Of a DNA stretch of 64,000 nt, positions 1 to 9,296 are shown in pieces. Position 1 is the first letter of the stretch. Each line of letters opens with the position of its first letter. The stretch is taken from the NCBI RefSeq assembly GCF_000620625.1, contig NZ_JIAW01000022.1, positions 62,001 to 126,000 of the forward strand. The letters run 5' to 3'. The position numbers were made by a program, and so were the translations under genes. A model generated the notes under the pieces. The model saw only the letters and a list, made by a program, of their open reading frames with translations, was not told the origin of the DNA and searched no databases. This DNA comes from Mycobacterium sp. URHB0044. GTDB taxonomy: Bacteria > Actinomycetota > Actinomycetes > Mycobacteriales > Mycobacteriaceae.

Positions 1-3000
1 AACTGCTCTGGGGCGACGGTCCGCCGCGCACCGCGGCCAAGGCACTGCAGACCCACATCTCGTCTCTGCGTCGCACGCTTGGCGACGGCTTCGTGGTGAC
101 GCAGGGGACGGGCTGGACCCTGACGACGACCGAGGTCGATGCCTCGCGCTACAGGGCGGCGGCGAAGATGGGCCGCGACGCCATCGTTTCGGGGGACACC
201 AGCCGAGCGATTACCCGTTTCGACGAGGCGCTGGCCCTCTGGCGCGGCATTCCCGAACTTCCCGACGGCGCGCGTGGCCTGTCCGAAAAGACGCGCTGGA
301 GTGAAGCCCATGCCGCTCTGGTGGAGGACCGGGCCGACGCGCTGCTTGCGACGGGGCGCGCCGCGGAGATCATCGGTGAGCTCGAAGCCGCCGTCGGCGA
401 CGCGCCGATGCGCGAGAGGCGTTGGGGACAGTTAATGCTCGCGCTCTATCGCGCCGGCAGGCAAGGCGAAGCGCTTGGTGCGTATCAGCGTGTACGGACG
501 ATGCTTGCGGACGAGCTCGGTGTCGACCCCGGGCCCGACCTGCGCAGGCTCGAGGCCGCGATCGTCACCCAGGATGCTGCGCTGGAAGTGCCTGTGGCGC
601 AGCAATTTCAGTCAGTGACGCGTGCGGTGACCTTCCTGCTCACCGATATCGAGGGTTCGACCGCTGCATGGGAGACAGACGCCGACGCGATGGCAGTGGC
701 GCTGGCCCGACACGACGAGATCATCGAACAGGTCGTCACCTCCCGCGGCGGGCGGCTCATCAAGACTCGCGGCGAGGGTGACGCGACGTTCTCGGTCTTC
801 GACCGGCCGTCGGCGGCAGCAGCCGCGGCCATCGAGCTGCAGGAAGCGATCCTTCACGAGCCGTGGGCGCTGGCCGATCCCATGCGCATCCGCGTGGCGC
901 TCCACACCGGCGAGGTCGAGCTTCGTGACGGCGACTACTTCGGTCGGGCGGTCAACCGCGCCGCCCGCCTGCGATCGTTGGCGGCTGGTGGCCAGATCCT
1001 CTGTTCGGGTGCGACGGCGGAGCTCGTCATCGACTCGCTGTCCGATGACGTGATCCTCGCCGATCTCGGGATGCGGCAGTTGAAGAACCTCGCGCGCCCA
1101 GAGCACGTCTTCGAACTCCACCTGGAAACCGACGACGACTCGCAGACGCTCACCACTGAAACACCGATGGAACGGCCCGGCCTGCCTACGGTGTTGTCCG
1201 GTTCCGGGCCCTTCGTCGGGCGTGGCCCCGAGCTCGAGCGACTTCTCTCGGGTTGGCAGACCGCGCTCGACGGTGGCGCGCACGCTGTGCTGATCGCGGG
1301 GGAACCCGGCGTCGGAAAGACGCGTCTGGCCGGCGAATGGTCTCGACACGCCTACCAGCAGGGCGCCGTTGTCCTATACGGCCGGTGTGACGAGGACCTC
1401 GGGGCGCCGTACCAGCCGTTCGCGGAAGCGCTGCGTTCGCTCATTCCCAGCCTCGGCGCGAAGCGGCTGCGTGGGCTGCGCGGTGTCGAAGCACTGCTGT
1501 CATTGGTTCCCGGGCTCACCGACGTCCTGCCCGATCTCGCCGCGCCGACGCGTGCGGATCCCGACACCGAACGCTATGCGCTCTTCGATGCCGTCGTGGC
1601 CGTCCTCGGTGTCGCTTCTGCCGGCGCACCGGTCGTGCTGGTTCTCGACGACTTGCACTGGGCGGCCAAACCCACGTTGCTTCTCTTGCGCCATCTCCTG
1701 CGTTTCGGCGAGCACGCCCGCGTGCAAATCGTGGGCACGTACCGCAGCACCGACCTGGATCGCTCCCACCCGCTGGCGGCGATGCTCGCCGATCTCAACC
1801 GCGACGGCTCCGCCACGCGCCTGCAGTTGAGCGGTCTGGACCAGGTCGACGTGAGTGCCTATCTCGCCGAGGCCGGATATGACGACGAGGAGTTGGCTCG
1901 GGCATTGGCGTCGGTCACGGGTGGGAATCCGTTCTTCCTCATCGAGGCGCTGCGTCACGTGGAGGAAAGCGGCGGACGTTGGGATCCGAACACCCTGCCA
2001 CAAGGCGTTCGGGAAGCGGTGAGCCGCAGGCTTTCCCGGCTTCCGATGGAGACGAACAAGGCCCTTGCCGCCGCCGCGGTGGTTGGCAGCCATTTCGCGC
2101 TGGCACTGGTCGAAGGCGTGGTTGGCGAAGACCTCATCGACGCGTTCGACGAAGCGTCCACGGCGGGCATCGTGATCGAAGAGCCTGGCGGTCGTTACCG
2201 GTTCAACCACGCCATCGTCCGGCAGTCGCTGCTCGCCGAGCTGGCATCCGTCCGCCGGATGCGGCTACATCAGAAGATCGCGGCAACGCTCGAGGCGGAA
2301 CCGGGCGCGGATGACGAGTTACTAGCCGAACTGGCCTACCACTACTTCGAATGTGCATGGGCGGGAAACGCGGCCAAGGCCGTTGAGTACTGCAGGCGTG
2401 CCGCGGACCAGGCGATGGCCCGCCTGGCCTATGAAGGCGCGGCCGATCTCTACGACAAGGCCGTGCACGCATTGGAGGAGGTTGACGAGGAGCTGCCCGA
2501 CCGCAACGACCAGCAAGCCGAGCTACTCATCGCTCGATGTGAGGCGCTGCTGGCCGCGGGGGACGTGGTCTCGGCAGCGGGCGCGGTCTCCCAACTGCAA
2601 GCGGCAACACGCGATTCCGCCCGTCTTGCGGCATGGGGGACATGTTTCGACGGCCAGCTCTCGATGCTCACCGATCCCGAACGCTTGGACGACATCGAGG
2701 CCGCGCTTGCCGCGGCCGCCGAGAAACTGGCCGGACAAGACGACGCCGCAGGGGAGGCGAAGGCCCACACCGTCCGAGCCGGGTGCCTTGCTCGCCTAGG
2801 GCGAATCGGCGACGCCGAAACGGCATTGGACCACGCGCTCACGGCGGCGCGACGTGCGCAGGACCACCGCCGGGTCAACGCCGTGTTGGCGGGCGCGCCA
2901 CTCGCGGCGCTCTGGGGTCCCAACCCGGTGCCCCGTGCCGGCGGACGGTGTCTGGATGTGGTGCGGCTGCTGCGCATTACGACGGGTTCACCAGTCGTGG

Positions 3001-6000
3001 AGGCGACTTCGACGAGGTGTCAGGGCGTACTGGACGCGTTTCGCGGACGCGCTGGCGCGGGCCGTCAGCTGATCGACTCAGCCAGACGTTCGCTCACCGA
3101 ACTCGGTATGCGCCACGGGATTCTCGAGGTGGACCAGTTCGCAGGCATCGTCGAGTTGGTCGCCGACGATCCTGAATCCGCCGAGCCACTGTTGCGCCGG
3201 GCCTACAACGGCTTTCGTCGCATGGGGCTCGATGCGGACACGGCCGAAACCGCCGCCCTTCTGGCTCGAGCCTGTCTCGCGCTCGACAGGGATGCCGAGG
3301 CCGACGAATTATGCTCGGAGAGCGAGCGTCTCGCTGGCCACGCGCTGAAGGCGTCGATCGCCTGGCGCACTGTTCGGGCGCAGCTGCTGGCGCGCGCCGG
3401 TGTGCACGACGAGGCTCGGCGGGTGGCCGAGGATGCTGTGGCATTGGCCGGGCGCACCGACCTCTTGGTTGATCACGGCGATGCCTGCCTGGCGTTGGCG
3501 ACAGTATTGAGTGCCGCTGGCGACGCAGCAGGGGCGCGGGCCTCCGCCGAGCGGGCCGTGGGCCTCTACGAAACGAAAGGCGCTGCGGCACTCCTCGAGA
3601 AGGCTCGCAACATCGTCGGCATGGCGACGGAGCCTGGTGCTGCGACGCCACCCGAAGCGCCGCAAGTCGAGATGGACAATGAGTGCTGGCGAGTAGCCAA
3701 ACGGGCGATGGCCGCAATCAATCGCGAGGCCTTGGAAGAAGCAGAACGGCTGTGGGCACCCGACGTGCACTTCGAAAGTCGTCGAAAAATTGTCGGCTTG
3801 ACCCCGGCCGACCTCCCGCCCAGCGAATGGTATGCCCGGCGCGTTCTCCAGGTCGGTGGGGTTCGTGTCAGCCAAGTCGTCATCGCCATACGAGGCGAGC
3901 GGCTGGCTCTCACTCGAACAGCGATAAGCACTACAGACGTCAGCCCGGGAGCGCCGAGCGATGAATTCCTGCGGGTATTCGGGATCGATCGGGAGGGCCG
4001 GATGGCGCTTGAGGTGTGGTTCGACCTCGACGACATTTACGCCGCGGTTGCCGAGCTCGACGCCGCGTATGCCCGCCTCGAGGAGCGACGACCGCGACCG
4101 GTGCTCGAAAACGCCGCGAGCCGAGCCGATGCTCACTTCAATGCGCTGTTTGCGGCCAAACGCGTCGATGAGATCGGCGAGATGCTCGTCGAAGACGTCC
4201 GGATAGAGGACCGACGCAAGGGACTCCGTCGAGAGAGCACCGACCGCGCCACTGAGCTGGCGGAGGTGCGGGCGCTCGTCGATCTCGGTATCGAGACCAT
4301 GGCGTTGAGCGTGATTGCGGCCCGCGGAGACCTCCTCGCAGTCGTTCATACCCGGGCCGAGGCCCGTGGTTCGCAGCCATTCAACGCCGAAATTCTCCGC
4401 CTCGTCGAGGTCGACTCCGAGGGACGCGTGGTGGCGTGCATCGTGTTCGACCCTAATGAGATCGACGCCGCGATCACGGAGATCGATGCCCGATACCTCG
4501 CCGGAGAAGCGGCGCCGTACCGGGATACGTGGTCGGTCATCGCCGAGGCCTGCGCCTCCGTCAGGCGCGGTGAGCTGCCACCGATCGCGCTGGACTGCGT
4601 CACAATCGACCACCGCCGCACAGCGGTGACAATTGCGTCCGGTGACCTAATCGGATACCTCCGGGCCACATGGGAACTCGACCAGGACGTCCTACCGTAC
4701 GTAGAGCTCGTACATCTGCTGACCAACCGCGGAACGGTCGTCACCTACGCGGCGCAAGGGACGTCGCCAGACGGTTTCCAAGCCGAGTGGCGCGAAATCA
4801 GCGTGTCGATTGTCGAGGGCGACGAGATCATCCGCTGCGAGCTGTTCGGCGAGTCAGACCTCGACGTCGCACTCGCGCGATTCGGCGAACTCAGTCAGGG
4901 GGCGTGCCAGCTACAGAACGCGGCAACCCAAGTGACAGAGCGTTACTGGGCCTGCTTCGGAATACGCAGCTGGACCTCCATGGCTGACATGCTGGCCGCT
5001 GACATAGCCAGCGATGACCGCCGCCGAGTGGTCAACGGCGGAGTTCAAATAGGTCGAGATGCCGAACTCGCGGACAAACGGGCACTCGCAGAGGTGGTCA
5101 CCGACACCGACGACGTCACGCGTACCCCGATCGCGACTCGCGGAGAACGTCTCGCTCTCATTCGAATTCGTTCTTCGATGTACGACACCGAAGCTCTCAA
5201 TGTCATCGAGATCGACGCTGACAACCGGATAGCCGCCAGCGTGGTGTTCGACCCCGACGACATAGGCGCCGCCTTGGAAGAGCTCGACACTCGGTACCTA
5301 GCCGGCGAAGCCGCACCGCATGAGCACATCTGGTCGGTTATCGTCCAGGGGTATGCCGCAGCCAATCGCGGCGAACTCGCGGCGACGGCGCCGAACGTGG
5401 TGAATATCGACCACCGCCGACTGGCGATGATCGAGTCAGGCGAGTTAATCCCTTACCTCCGCGATACGTTCGATGAGCTCGCGCACATCAGCACGTACCT
5501 TGAGGCCGTGCATCGGTTGACCGACTTCGGAGCGGTCGTGACCCATGTGGGTGCCGCAACCTCAAAGGAGGGGTTCAACGCCGAGTGGCGAATGGTCAAC
5601 GTCGTCGTCGTCGATGACGACCTGATCAGTCGCAGCGAGGTATTCGACGAGACAGACCTCGACGCCGCCCTCGCCCGATTTGGCGAGCTTGCTTCTACAG
5701 CAGGGCCTTTGGATAACGCAGCAAACCAAGTGCTCCAACGTTACTTTGCGCACTTCGCCGCGCGCGAATGGGACGCCATGGCCGACACTCTGGCGGACGA
5801 GTTCGTGCACGATGATCGTCGACGTGTGGTAAACGCCGGTGTTCGGTATGGTCGGGCTGCCGAAATCGCGAACATGCAGGCCTTCGCTGAGATTGGCATC
5901 GTGGAGATAACGTTGACCGTCCTAGCGATCCGCGGAGGACAACTCGTCCTCGTTCGTGACTTTTTGTCTGTCCGCGACTGGTTTGAATCTGACTCCGCCC

Positions 6001-8945
6001 ATGACGGGATCAGCGTTATCGAGATCAACGCCGACAACCGGATTTCGGCCCATGTCTTACTCGACCGTGACGACGTCGATGCCGCCTTCGACGTGCTCGA
6101 TGAGCGCTACTTGGGGAGCGAAGCGGCACCGTGGCGGAACACATGGTCGGTCATCGCGTCTTCCTTCGCCGCCTTCAAAAGGCACGAAGTCCCCACGGTG
6201 GACTGGCCCACCATCGACCGCCGGCGAGCCACACCGTTCGAACCCAGCGACATGACCCCGTCCATCCGCACTATTTGGGAGCTCACGCCAGATCTCAGCA
6301 TTCACATTGAGACGGTGCATCGGCTCAGCAATTCCGGTGCGGTGATTACCCATAACGGCCATGGGTCCTCGCAAGAGGGCTCCGACGCCGAGTGGCGGGC
6401 GATCGACCTCTTGATGGTCGATGACAACCGGATCGTCCGCTGCGAAATCTTCGATGAAGTGGACCTCGACGCCGCGCTCGCGCGTTTCGACGAACTCAGC
6501 CGACCCGTGCAGCAGCTGGACAACACGGCGAACCGCGTGCTCCAGCGTTACCTGTCACACTTCCCGACCCGTGACTGGGATGTCATGGGCGAAGCACTCG
6601 CCGAGGATGTCATGTCCGACGATCGTCGCCACGTGGTGAACCGCGGCGTCCAACACGGTCGGGACTCCGAAATCGCGAACGTCAAAGGCATCGCGGAAAT
6701 CGGGTGTACGGAAATCACGACGACCCCCATTGCGATCCGCGGGGAGCGCCTTGTCCTCTCTAGTCACTCTTTCGTCGCGCCCGATTGGCCGGGGCTGGAT
6801 ACCGAAGTAATCGATGTGGTCGAAATCAATATCGAGAACCAAATCGTAGCGGCGATCATGTTCGATCCCGACGACATCGACGCCGCGTTCAAGGAGCTCG
6901 ACGGCAGATACCTCGCCGGTGAAGCGGCCGCCTATGCGAGTACGTGGTCCGTCGTCGCGGCGGGTTACGCGGCGTTCAACCGGCGCGAGTTCCTTACGAT
7001 TACGCCGGGCTGGGTGAACATCGATCATCGTCGCGGCGCAGCTTTCGCCGACGGCGACATGATTGCGTACATCCAAGCCGCATGGGAAGACTCGCCTGAC
7101 ACCAAGATCTACGTCGCGGCGGTGCATCGGCTCACCGACCTCGGAGCGGTCGTCACCCATGTGGCGCATGGGGCATCACGAGAGGGCTTCGACGCCGAGT
7201 GGCGGGACATCCACGTGATGACGGTGGACGGCGATACCCTCAGTCGCTCCGAGCTTTTCGACGAGGCAGACCTCGACGCTGCTCTAGCTCGGTTCGACGA
7301 GTTGAGTAGGACAGCGCCAACGCTCGAAAACGCAGCAAGCCGTGTGTACGAACACTTTTGGAGGCTCTACTCGGCCCGCGACTGGGACGCCATGACAGAG
7401 GCGTACGCCAAGAATATTCGCACGGATGATCGCCGTCGAGTCGTGAATGCCGGGGTTCAACAAGACCGAGATGTCGAAATCGCGAACATGCGTAGCCTCG
7501 CCGAGATAGAAGCGAACATCACGTCGACGATGATCGCGATCCGCGGGGAACACCTATTGCTGACCCGTGTGAATTCTACGAACCGCGACGTACGGCATGG
7601 TGAGTACGACGCCGAGATGCTGGTCGTCTTCGAAGTGGACCTCGACGACCGGATCACGGCGAGCGTCCTTTTCGACGTCGACGACATCGACGCCGCCTTC
7701 GCGGAACTCGACGCCCGATACCTCGCCGGCGAAGCGGCACCGTACTCGCGCACGTGGTCGGTTGTCTCGCGGTCGTACGCTGCAGGGAACAGGCAACAAC
7801 TCGGAGAGATGACGTCGAACTTCATAAGCGTCGACCATCGACGCGCCAGAGCCTTCATACCCGGTGAGTTGAGCGCATACATGGACGCCACGTGGGAGCT
7901 CGCGCCGGACGCCACTATCTACATCGAAGCCGTGCACCGGCTCAGCACCTTCGGAGTGGTCGTCACTCATGTGGCACGGGGGAACTCACAACAGGGATTC
8001 GAAGCAGAGTGGCGAGAGATCAACCTCTCGACGGTCGAAGGCGACATGATCAACCGCGTCGAGCTCTTTGACGAGGCAGACCTCGACGCCGCGCTTGCGA
8101 GGTTCGACGAGTTGACCAGGACGGCACCACGGCTCGAAAACACGGCAAGCCAAGTCGTGGAGCGGTTCGTGGCGTGCTTCGCGACCCGCGATTGGGCCGC
8201 CATGTCCGAGAGCCTGGCCGAAGACATGTGCAATGACGATCGCCGCCGATTGGTGGGCTCGGGAATGCTGCACGGTCGGGATATCGACATCGCGCACATG
8301 CGGGCCGCCGCCGAAGTGGGGGCCACGACCATAACGTCGACCGTCATCGCGACCCGCGGTGAACGCCTTGAACTGAGCCGCAGTCGCATCTCGGGCGAAG
8401 ACGAGGGGGCCGAGGCGTTCCACACGGAGTTGCTCGGAATCGCCGAGATCGATGCCGACGAAAGGATCGTGGCGCGTGTCGGTTTCGACCCCGACGACCT
8501 CGACGCCGCCTTCGATGAACTCGACGCCCGGTACCTCGCCGGCGAAGCGGCAACGTACGCGCATACATGGTCGATGGTCACCGCCTGCTACGCCTCGCTC
8601 AACCGGCGCGAGCTGCCTCCGACGACGCCGGACTTGATAGACGTCGACCACCGACGGATAGCCGCGATGGCGCCAGGTGATCTCATTGATTTCGTCCGCG
8701 CATCCTGGGATCAGATGCCAGACATCAGCTTCCGCGTCGAATCCGTCCATCGGTTGAACGACCGCGGAGCTGTCGTCACGCATGCGTTGCACGGCACTTC
8801 GCGAGACGGATTCGAGGCGGAGTGGCGCGAAATTCACCTCATGACGATCGACGGCGACCGGTTCAACCGCAGCGAGTTCTTCGACGAGGCCGACCTCGCC
8901 GCGGCGCTCGCGAGGTTCGACGAGCTCAATCGGCCGGCACCGTAA
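1..8945 (+). CDS. Giant SARP/BTAD - class III cyclase - AAA ATPase regulator with 13 NTF2-like modules (5' end outside window)
   Basis: The reading frame is open from nt 3, so the gene begins upstream; 2980 residues are visible. Nt 3-100 encode the end of an OmpR/SARP winged helix (ALQTHISSLRRTLGDG). The BTAD helical domain follows (about 110-590). A class III adenylate/guanylate cyclase domain spans about 624-1130, with both metal aspartates (TDIEGST and GEGDATF), a substrate lysine (LIKTRGEG) and the N-x-x-x-R pair (VNRAAR). An AAA/STAND ATPase comes next, with Walker A GEPGVGKT near 1300 and Walker B VVLVLDDLHWA near 1630, then a TPR-like helical region to about 3660. The rest is repeated NTF2/SnoaL-like modules. 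The architecture implies a cytosolic signal-integrating transcription regulator that may make cAMP. Related cyclase-ATPase regulators are common in mycobacteria, but this one is exceptionally long. Ligand and targets are unknown. Confidence 0.88.
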   Translation, partial: LLWGDGPPRTAAKALQTHISSLRRTLGDGFVVTQGTGWTLTTTEVDASRYRAAAKMGRDAIVSGDTSRAITRFDEALALWRGIPELPDGARGLSEKTRWSEAHAALVEDRADALLATGRAAEIIGELEAAVGDAPMRERRWGQLMLALYRAGRQGEALGAYQRVRTMLADELGVDPGPDLRRLEAAIVTQDAALEVPVAQQFQSVTRAVTFLLTDIEGSTAAWETDADAMAVALARHDEIIEQVVTSRGGRLIKTRGEGDATFSVFDRPSAAAAAAIELQEAILHEPWALADPMRIRVALHTGEVELRDGDYFGRAVNRAARLRSLAAGGQILCSGATAELVIDSLSDDVILADLGMRQLKNLARPEHVFELHLETDDDSQTLTTETPMERPGLPTVLSGSGPFVGRGPELERLLSGWQTALDGGAHAVLIAGEPGVGKTRLAGEWSRHAYQQGAVVLYGRCDEDLGAPYQPFAEALRSLIPSLGAKRLRGLRGVEALLSLVPGLTDVLPDLAAPTRADPDTERYALFDAVVAVLGVASAGAPVVLVLDDLHWAAKPTLLLLRHLLRFGEHARVQIVGTYRSTDLDRSHPLAAMLADLNRDGSATRLQLSGLDQVDVSAYLAEAGYDDEELARALASVTGGNPFFLIEALRHVEESGGRWDPNTLPQGVREAVSRRLSRLPMETNKALAAAAVVGSHFALALVEGVVGEDLIDAFDEASTAGIVIEEPGGRYRFNHAIVRQSLLAELASVRRMRLHQKIAATLEAEPGADDELLAELAYHYFECAWAGNAAKAVEYCRRAADQAMARLAYEGAADLYDKAVHALEEVDEELPDRNDQQAELLIARCEALLAAGDVVSAAGAVSQLQAATRDSARLAAWGTCFDGQLSMLTDPERLDDIEAALAAAAEKLAGQDDAAGEAKAHTVRAGCLARLGRIGDAETALDHALTAARRAQDHRRVNAVLAGAPLAALWGPNPVPRAGGRCLDVVRLLRITTGSPVVEATSTRCQGVLDAFRGRAGAGRQLIDSARRSLTELGMRHGILEVDQFAGIVELVADDPESAEPLLRRAYNGFRRMGLDADTAETAALLARACLALDRDAEADELCSESERLAGHALKASIAWRTVRAQLLARAGVHDEARRVAEDAVALAGRTDLLVDHGDACLALATVLSAAGDAAGARASAERAVGLYETKGAAALLEKARNIVGMATEPGAATPPEAPQVEMDNECWRVAKRAMAAINREALEEAERLWAPDVHFESRRKIVGLTPADLPPSEWYARRVLQVGGVRVSQVVIAIRGERLALTRTAISTTDVSPGAPSDEFLRVFGIDREGRMALEVWFDLDDIYAAVAELDAAYARLEERRPRPVLENAASRADAHFNALFAAKRVDEIGEMLVEDVRIEDRRKGLRRESTDRATELAEVRALVDLGIETMALSVIAARGDLLAVVHTRAEARGSQPFNAEILRLVEVDSEGRVVACIVFDPNEIDAAITEIDARYLAGEAAPYRDTWSVIAEACASVRRGELPPIALDCVTIDHRRTAVTIASGDLIGYLRATWELDQDVLPYVELVHLLTNRGTVVTYAAQGTSPDGFQAEWREISVSIVEGDEIIRCELFGESDLDVALARFGELSQGACQLQNAATQVTERYWACFGIRSWTSMADMLAADIASDDRRRVVNGGVQIGRDAELADKRALAEVVTDTDDVTRTPIATRGERLALIRIRSSMYDTEALNVIEIDADNRIAASVVFDPDDIGAALEELDTRYLAGEAAPHEHIWSVIVQGYAAANRGELAATAPNVVNIDHRRLAMIESGELIPYLRDTFDELAHISTYLEAVHRLTDFGAVVTHVGAATSKEGFNAEWRMVNVVVVDDDLISRSEVFDETDLDAALARFGELASTAGPLDNAANQVLQRYFAHFAAREWDAMADTLADEFVHDDRRRVVNAGVRYGRAAEIANMQAFAEIGIVEITLTVLAIRGGQLVLVRDFLSVRDWFESDSAHDGISVIEINADNRISAHVLLDRDDVDAAFDVLDERYLGSEAAPWRNTWSVIASSFAAFKRHEVPTVDWPTIDRRRATPFEPSDMTPSIRTIWELTPDLSIHIETVHRLSNSGAVITHNGHGSSQEGSDAEWRAIDLLMVDDNRIVRCEIFDEVDLDAALARFDELSRPVQQLDNTANRVLQRYLSHFPTRDWDVMGEALAEDVMSDDRRHVVNRGVQHGRDSEIANVKGIAEIGCTEITTTPIAIRGERLVLSSHSFVAPDWPGLDTEVIDVVEINIENQIVAAIMFDPDDIDAAFKELDGRYLAGEAAAYASTWSVVAAGYAAFNRREFLTITPGWVNIDHRRGAAFADGDMIAYIQAAWEDSPDTKIYVAAVHRLTDLGAVVTHVAHGASREGFDAEWRDIHVMTVDGDTLSRSELFDEADLDAALARFDELSRTAPTLENAASRVYEHFWRLYSARDWDAMTEAYAKNIRTDDRRRVVNAGVQQDRDVEIANMRSLAEIEANITSTMIAIRGEHLLLTRVNSTNRDVRHGEYDAEMLVVFEVDLDDRITASVLFDVDDIDAAFAELDARYLAGEAAPYSRTWSVVSRSYAAGNRQQLGEMTSNFISVDHRRARAFIPGELSAYMDATWELAPDATIYIEAVHRLSTFGVVVTHVARGNSQQGFEAEWREINLSTVEGDMINRVELFDEADLDAALARFDELTRTAPRLENTASQVVERFVACFATRDWAAMSESLAEDMCNDDRRRLVGSGMLHGRDIDIAHMRAAAEVGATTITSTVIATRGERLELSRSRISGEDEGAEAFHTELLGIAEIDADERIVARVGFDPDDLDAAFDELDARYLAGEAATYAHTWSMVTACYASLNRRELPPTTPDLIDVDHRRIAAMAPGDLIDFVRASWDQMPDISFRVESVHRLNDRGAVVTHALHGTSRDGFEAEWREIHLMTIDGDRFNRSEFFDEADLAAALARFDELNRPAP
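4103..8945 (+). repeat. Six tandem ~807-bp coding repeats, each encoding two NTF2-like modules
   Basis: Inside the giant regulator, units begin near 4103, 4911, 5709, 6515, 7323 and 8131. Each starts with an LENAAS/LDNAAN-like motif. The first half carries DDRRRVVNAGV and AIRGERL; the second half starts at YLAGEAA...TWSV and carries IDHRR, AVHRL, AEWREI and DEADLDAALARFDEL. A more diverged single module precedes them (about 3672-4102), giving 13 modules. The even period and alternating A/B halves point to repeated intragenic duplication of a two-module unit. Confidence 0.9.
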
Positions 8946-8969
8946 GGCGCGCGTCGTAACGTCGCAGCC

Positions 8970-9296
8970 ATGACGGTCTATGCCCTGAACCTGTTCGACG
9001 TCGCCGACCGCGACGAGTACCTCGCCTACTCCAAGCGGTCGGTGACCGAGGTCGCCAGGCACGGCGGTCGCGTCGTCGCGCTCGGCAAGTTCCGTGAAGC
9101 CATCCTCGGTGACGTCGCGCCCCGTCAGGTGCTGATCCTCGTCGAGTGGGACTCCAAGGACGCGTTCGACGGCTACTGCAACGACCCCGGTCTGGCCGAC
9201 CTGCACGCCCACCGCGAGAACGGCTCGTCGGCCTACATATGGCAGTTGTTCGACCGGTTGGACGATCTACGCCCCGTGCTTAAGCTCGAGTCATGA
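8970..9296 (+). CDS. DUF1330-family small protein (dimeric alpha/beta barrel type)
   Basis: A 108-residue protein with the DUF1330 pattern: an opening strand (MTVYALNLFDV), a tyrosine-rich helix (DEYLAYSKRSV), a GGRVVALG turn and a VLILVEW strand. The family is built like small ferredoxin-fold mono-oxygenase or EthD-type barrels, but its biochemical role is unknown. It starts 25 bp after the giant regulator and its stop overlaps the P450 start by 4 bp (ATGA), so it is probably translated with the P450 and may act on the same substrate. No strong ribosome binding site is visible before the ATG. Confidence 0.75.
   Translation: MTVYALNLFDVADRDEYLAYSKRSVTEVARHGGRVVALGKFREAILGDVAPRQVLILVEWDSKDAFDGYCNDPGLADLHAHRENGSSAYIWQLFDRLDDLRPVLKLES

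Noticed and set aside
3309..4613. Long reverse open frames inside the giant regulator (also 7986-9212 and others)
   Set aside because: They mirror the repeat-rich coding sequence and have no family motifs; high GC opens frames on the opposite strand.
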